DNA from: ZC4RG30 sp049841155
Lineage (GTDB): Bacteria > Pseudomonadota > Gammaproteobacteria > Steroidobacterales > Steroidobacteraceae
Reading direction: 5' to 3'
Assembly: GCA_049841155.1 (NCBI GenBank)
Contig: JASGHI010000003.1
Span: forward strand, 558,001 to 622,000
Length of the DNA stretch: 64,000 nt
A program made the position numbers and the translations under genes. Positions within the stretch are counted from its first letter, which is position 1; the number at the start of each line of letters is the position of its first letter. Shown here one piece after another: positions 62,254 through 64,000 of this stretch. Below the pieces are notes generated by a model. The model was not told the origin of the DNA and did no database searches. It worked only from the letters and a program-made list of their open reading frames with translations.

Positions 62254-64000
62254 ATGCGCCCCCTGCTGGCTCTTGCCCTGCTGCTTGGCCTGATCCCGCC
62301 CGTCCATGGCGCGCAGGAAACCACCGACCGCATCATCGTCAAGTGGCGCAGTGCGGCCGGTGAGTGGCTCGATGACGCCGCCGAAGCCCGCGCACTGCGC
62401 TCCCGCAGCGGCCGCGCGATAACACTGATGCGCGGGCTGGGCGGCGGCATGAGCCTGCTGCGGCTGGACCGCCCCGCCGCTGCCACCGAGCTCAAAGCCA
62501 CGCTGAACGCATTGCGCGCCGATCCGCGTGTGCAGCTGGCCGAGCCGGACCGCCGCGTGCACGCCCACGCCTATACCCCCAACGACCCGCTGTACAGCCA
62601 GCAGTGGTATCTGAAGGATGGCGAAATCTCGGCCATCCGCGCCGACAGCGCCTGGGACATCACCCATGCCGGCGACACGCCTGCCACCTCGCCGGTGGTG
62701 GTGGCCGTGATCGACACCGGCGTGCGTTTCGATCATCCGGACCTCGCGCGCGCCGCCGACGGCGGCAAGCTGCTGCCCGGATACGACTTCGTCTCCTCGG
62801 ATTCATGGAACGGCGGGCAGGTTTACGCCACCGCCAATGACAACGATGGCTGGGATGATGATCCCTCGGATCCGGGCGATTTCATCTCGGAGGAGGATCT
62901 AGCCAGCGGTCCCTTCGCCGGCAAGGGTTGCGGCCGCGATGGCTCGGATACGAAACCCGTGCCCAGCAGCTGGCATGGCACGCGCGTCGCCGGACTGATC
63001 GCGGCCAACACCGACAACGCCCAAGGCATCGCAGGCACCGGCTTCAACCTGCGGGTGCTGCCGGTACGGGCGCTGGGCAAGTGCGGCGGCTACGACTCCG
63101 ATGTCATTGCCGCCATGTACTGGGCGGCGGGCCTTGCCATCCCCGCGCCCCTGCTGCTGGTACCGCCGCCGGTCAACCAGCATCCGGCGCAGATCATCAA
63201 CATGAGCCTCGGCAGCACCGGTTCGTGTTCGCCCCAGTACGCCGAGGCCATCCGCACGCTCTCGCAGCATGGCGTTCTGGTCGTCATCTCGGCCGGCAAC
63301 GAAGGCAAGGCCGTGGATTCCCCTGCCAATTGCGCCGGCGTCGTCGCTGTGGCGGGGTTGCGCCACAGCGGCACCAAGGTGGGCTACAGCAACCTGGGGC
63401 CGGAAATCACGCTGGCCGCGCCCGCCGGCAACTGCGTCAACCTCGCGGGCGACTGCCTGTATGAACTGACGACCACCACCAACTCCGGTGCCCGCGGCCC
63501 CACGGGCTACAGCTTCACTACGCCGCAGAGCCCGAACATCGGCACCAGCTTCTCCGCGCCGCTGGTAGCTGCCACTGCCGGCATGATGAAGGCGGTGAAC
63601 CCGGCGCTGACCCCTGCGGCGCTCACCGCGCGGCTGCGCGCGACCGCACGTCCCTTCCCCACGGGCTTTCCGGGGGTGTCCGCGTGCCCGGCATCCAATC
63701 CAGACGACGAATGCATCTGCAGCACCTCAGTCTGCGGCGCGGGAATGCTCGATGCCGCGGCAGCCGTCGGCGAGGCACTGCGCCCCACAGCCGCCGCGCA
63801 GGTCAATGGTGTCGTGGGCCCGGCACGGGTACTCACGCTGGACGGCACGGGCAGTGGTGCGGCGGCCGGCCGCAATCTGGTGTCCTACACCTGGACCGTG
63901 GTCAGCACCGCCGGCGGCGCGGTCATGCCCAGCATCTCCTCGGCCAACCAGGCCAGCGCTGCGGTCGAATCGCCAACCCGGGGCAGTTACACGCTGCGTC
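62254..64000 (+). CDS. S8 family serine peptidase, C-terminus cut by the window edge
   Basis: The open frame continues past the right edge; 582 codons are visible. A signal peptide (about 1-19, ending VHGA) and an inhibitor-like propeptide (IIVKWRSAAGE to PDRRVHAHAY) lead to the subtilisin domain. The triad is Asp in VVAVIDTGVRFDHPDL, His in SWHGTRVAGLIAAN, and Ser in GTSFSAPLVAATAGMM; the oxyanion Asn is in VISAGNEGK. A PKD/REJ-like beta-sandwich begins near the end (LVSYTWTVVST). It is probably a secreted peptidase. No obvious functional tie to the divergent pilus operon. Confidence 0.93.
   Translation, partial: MRPLLALALLLGLIPPVHGAQETTDRIIVKWRSAAGEWLDDAAEARALRSRSGRAITLMRGLGGGMSLLRLDRPAAATELKATLNALRADPRVQLAEPDRRVHAHAYTPNDPLYSQQWYLKDGEISAIRADSAWDITHAGDTPATSPVVVAVIDTGVRFDHPDLARAADGGKLLPGYDFVSSDSWNGGQVYATANDNDGWDDDPSDPGDFISEEDLASGPFAGKGCGRDGSDTKPVPSSWHGTRVAGLIAANTDNAQGIAGTGFNLRVLPVRALGKCGGYDSDVIAAMYWAAGLAIPAPLLLVPPPVNQHPAQIINMSLGSTGSCSPQYAEAIRTLSQHGVLVVISAGNEGKAVDSPANCAGVVAVAGLRHSGTKVGYSNLGPEITLAAPAGNCVNLAGDCLYELTTTTNSGARGPTGYSFTTPQSPNIGTSFSAPLVAATAGMMKAVNPALTPAALTARLRATARPFPTGFPGVSACPASNPDDECICSTSVCGAGMLDAAAAVGEALRPTAAAQVNGVVGPARVLTLDGTGSGAAAGRNLVSYTWTVVSTAGGAVMPSISSANQASAAVESPTRGSYTLR

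Overview
The window is a high-G+C (roughly two thirds G+C by eye), densely packed bacterial chromosome segment. Genes overlap by ATGA or TGATG at most operon junctions. It looks gammaproteobacterial. The evidence is a fused aspartokinase/homoserine dehydrogenase thrA heading thrABC, the uvrC-pgsA-tRNA-Gly(GCC) order, a nudJ-like gene next to mnmA, and a complete ccmABCDEFGHI set. A class II DAHP synthase, tryptophan 2,3-dioxygenase, isovaleryl-CoA dehydrogenase and an AckA/MaoC-Pta pair point towards a Xanthomonadales, Nevskiales or Steroidobacterales-type lineage rather than an enteric one. That placement is inference. No insertion sequence, integrase, phage gene or CRISPR array was seen.

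Layout. 1-7050 (minus): cytochrome c maturation operon ccmA to ccmI, followed by a 2-oxoglutarate oxygenase-like gene cut by the left edge. 7072-8370 (minus): tRNA-Leu(TAA), a DUF1996 lipoprotein gene and tRNA-Cys(GCA). 8396-12065 (minus): CitE-like lyase, methylcrotonyl-CoA carboxylase beta subunit and isovaleryl-CoA dehydrogenase, with a divergent MaoC hydratase (12144-12602). 12642-15256 (minus): ackA and a MaoC-phosphotransacetylase fusion. 15421-19991 (plus): a DUF2892 membrane protein, lipoprotein adaptor and RND pump. 19927-25720 (minus): a second, complete tripartite RND system, divergent from an OmpR/EnvZ-type two-component pair (25891-28076). 28081-35013 (minus): tRNA-Gly(GCC), pgsA, uvrC, class II DAHP synthase, a PhoQ/PhoP-like pair, a PepSY protein and a glycine-zipper protein. 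35080-37924 (minus): mazG, a CoA-type Nudix gene and fumC. 38004-45017 (plus): purB, a PLD-like hypothetical, a NudJ-like gene, mnmA, acnA and a HAD phosphatase. 45019-48143: kynA and a YgjP-type metallopeptidase (minus), tatD (plus), and a NERD protein (minus). 48127-52834 (minus): thrABC. 52883-62117 (minus): a compact Tad/Flp pilus operon. 62254-64000 (plus): an S8 serine protease cut by the right edge.

The most notable structural point concerns the three tRNA genes. In Escherichia coli, tRNA-Gly(GCC), tRNA-Cys(GCA) and tRNA-Leu(TAA) form one compact cluster, glyW-cysT-leuZ, directly after uvrC-pgsA. Here the same three tRNAs keep that order and strand but are separated by about 19.7 kb (catabolic, fermentative and efflux genes) and by about 1.1 kb (DUF1996). 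The intervening blocks therefore look like insertions into an ancestral tRNA cluster. A consequence is that tRNA-Cys and tRNA-Leu now sit with gaps of 7 to 25 bp inside a co-directional run of protein genes that continues into the ccm operon. Other candidates worth attention are an inverted repeat covering the ribosome-binding site of the pta fusion, a probable CTG start for uvrC, an altered Walker A motif in CcmA, and a Tad locus without tadZ, tadD or a prepilin peptidase but with two Flp-like pilins and an unrecognised secreted protein.
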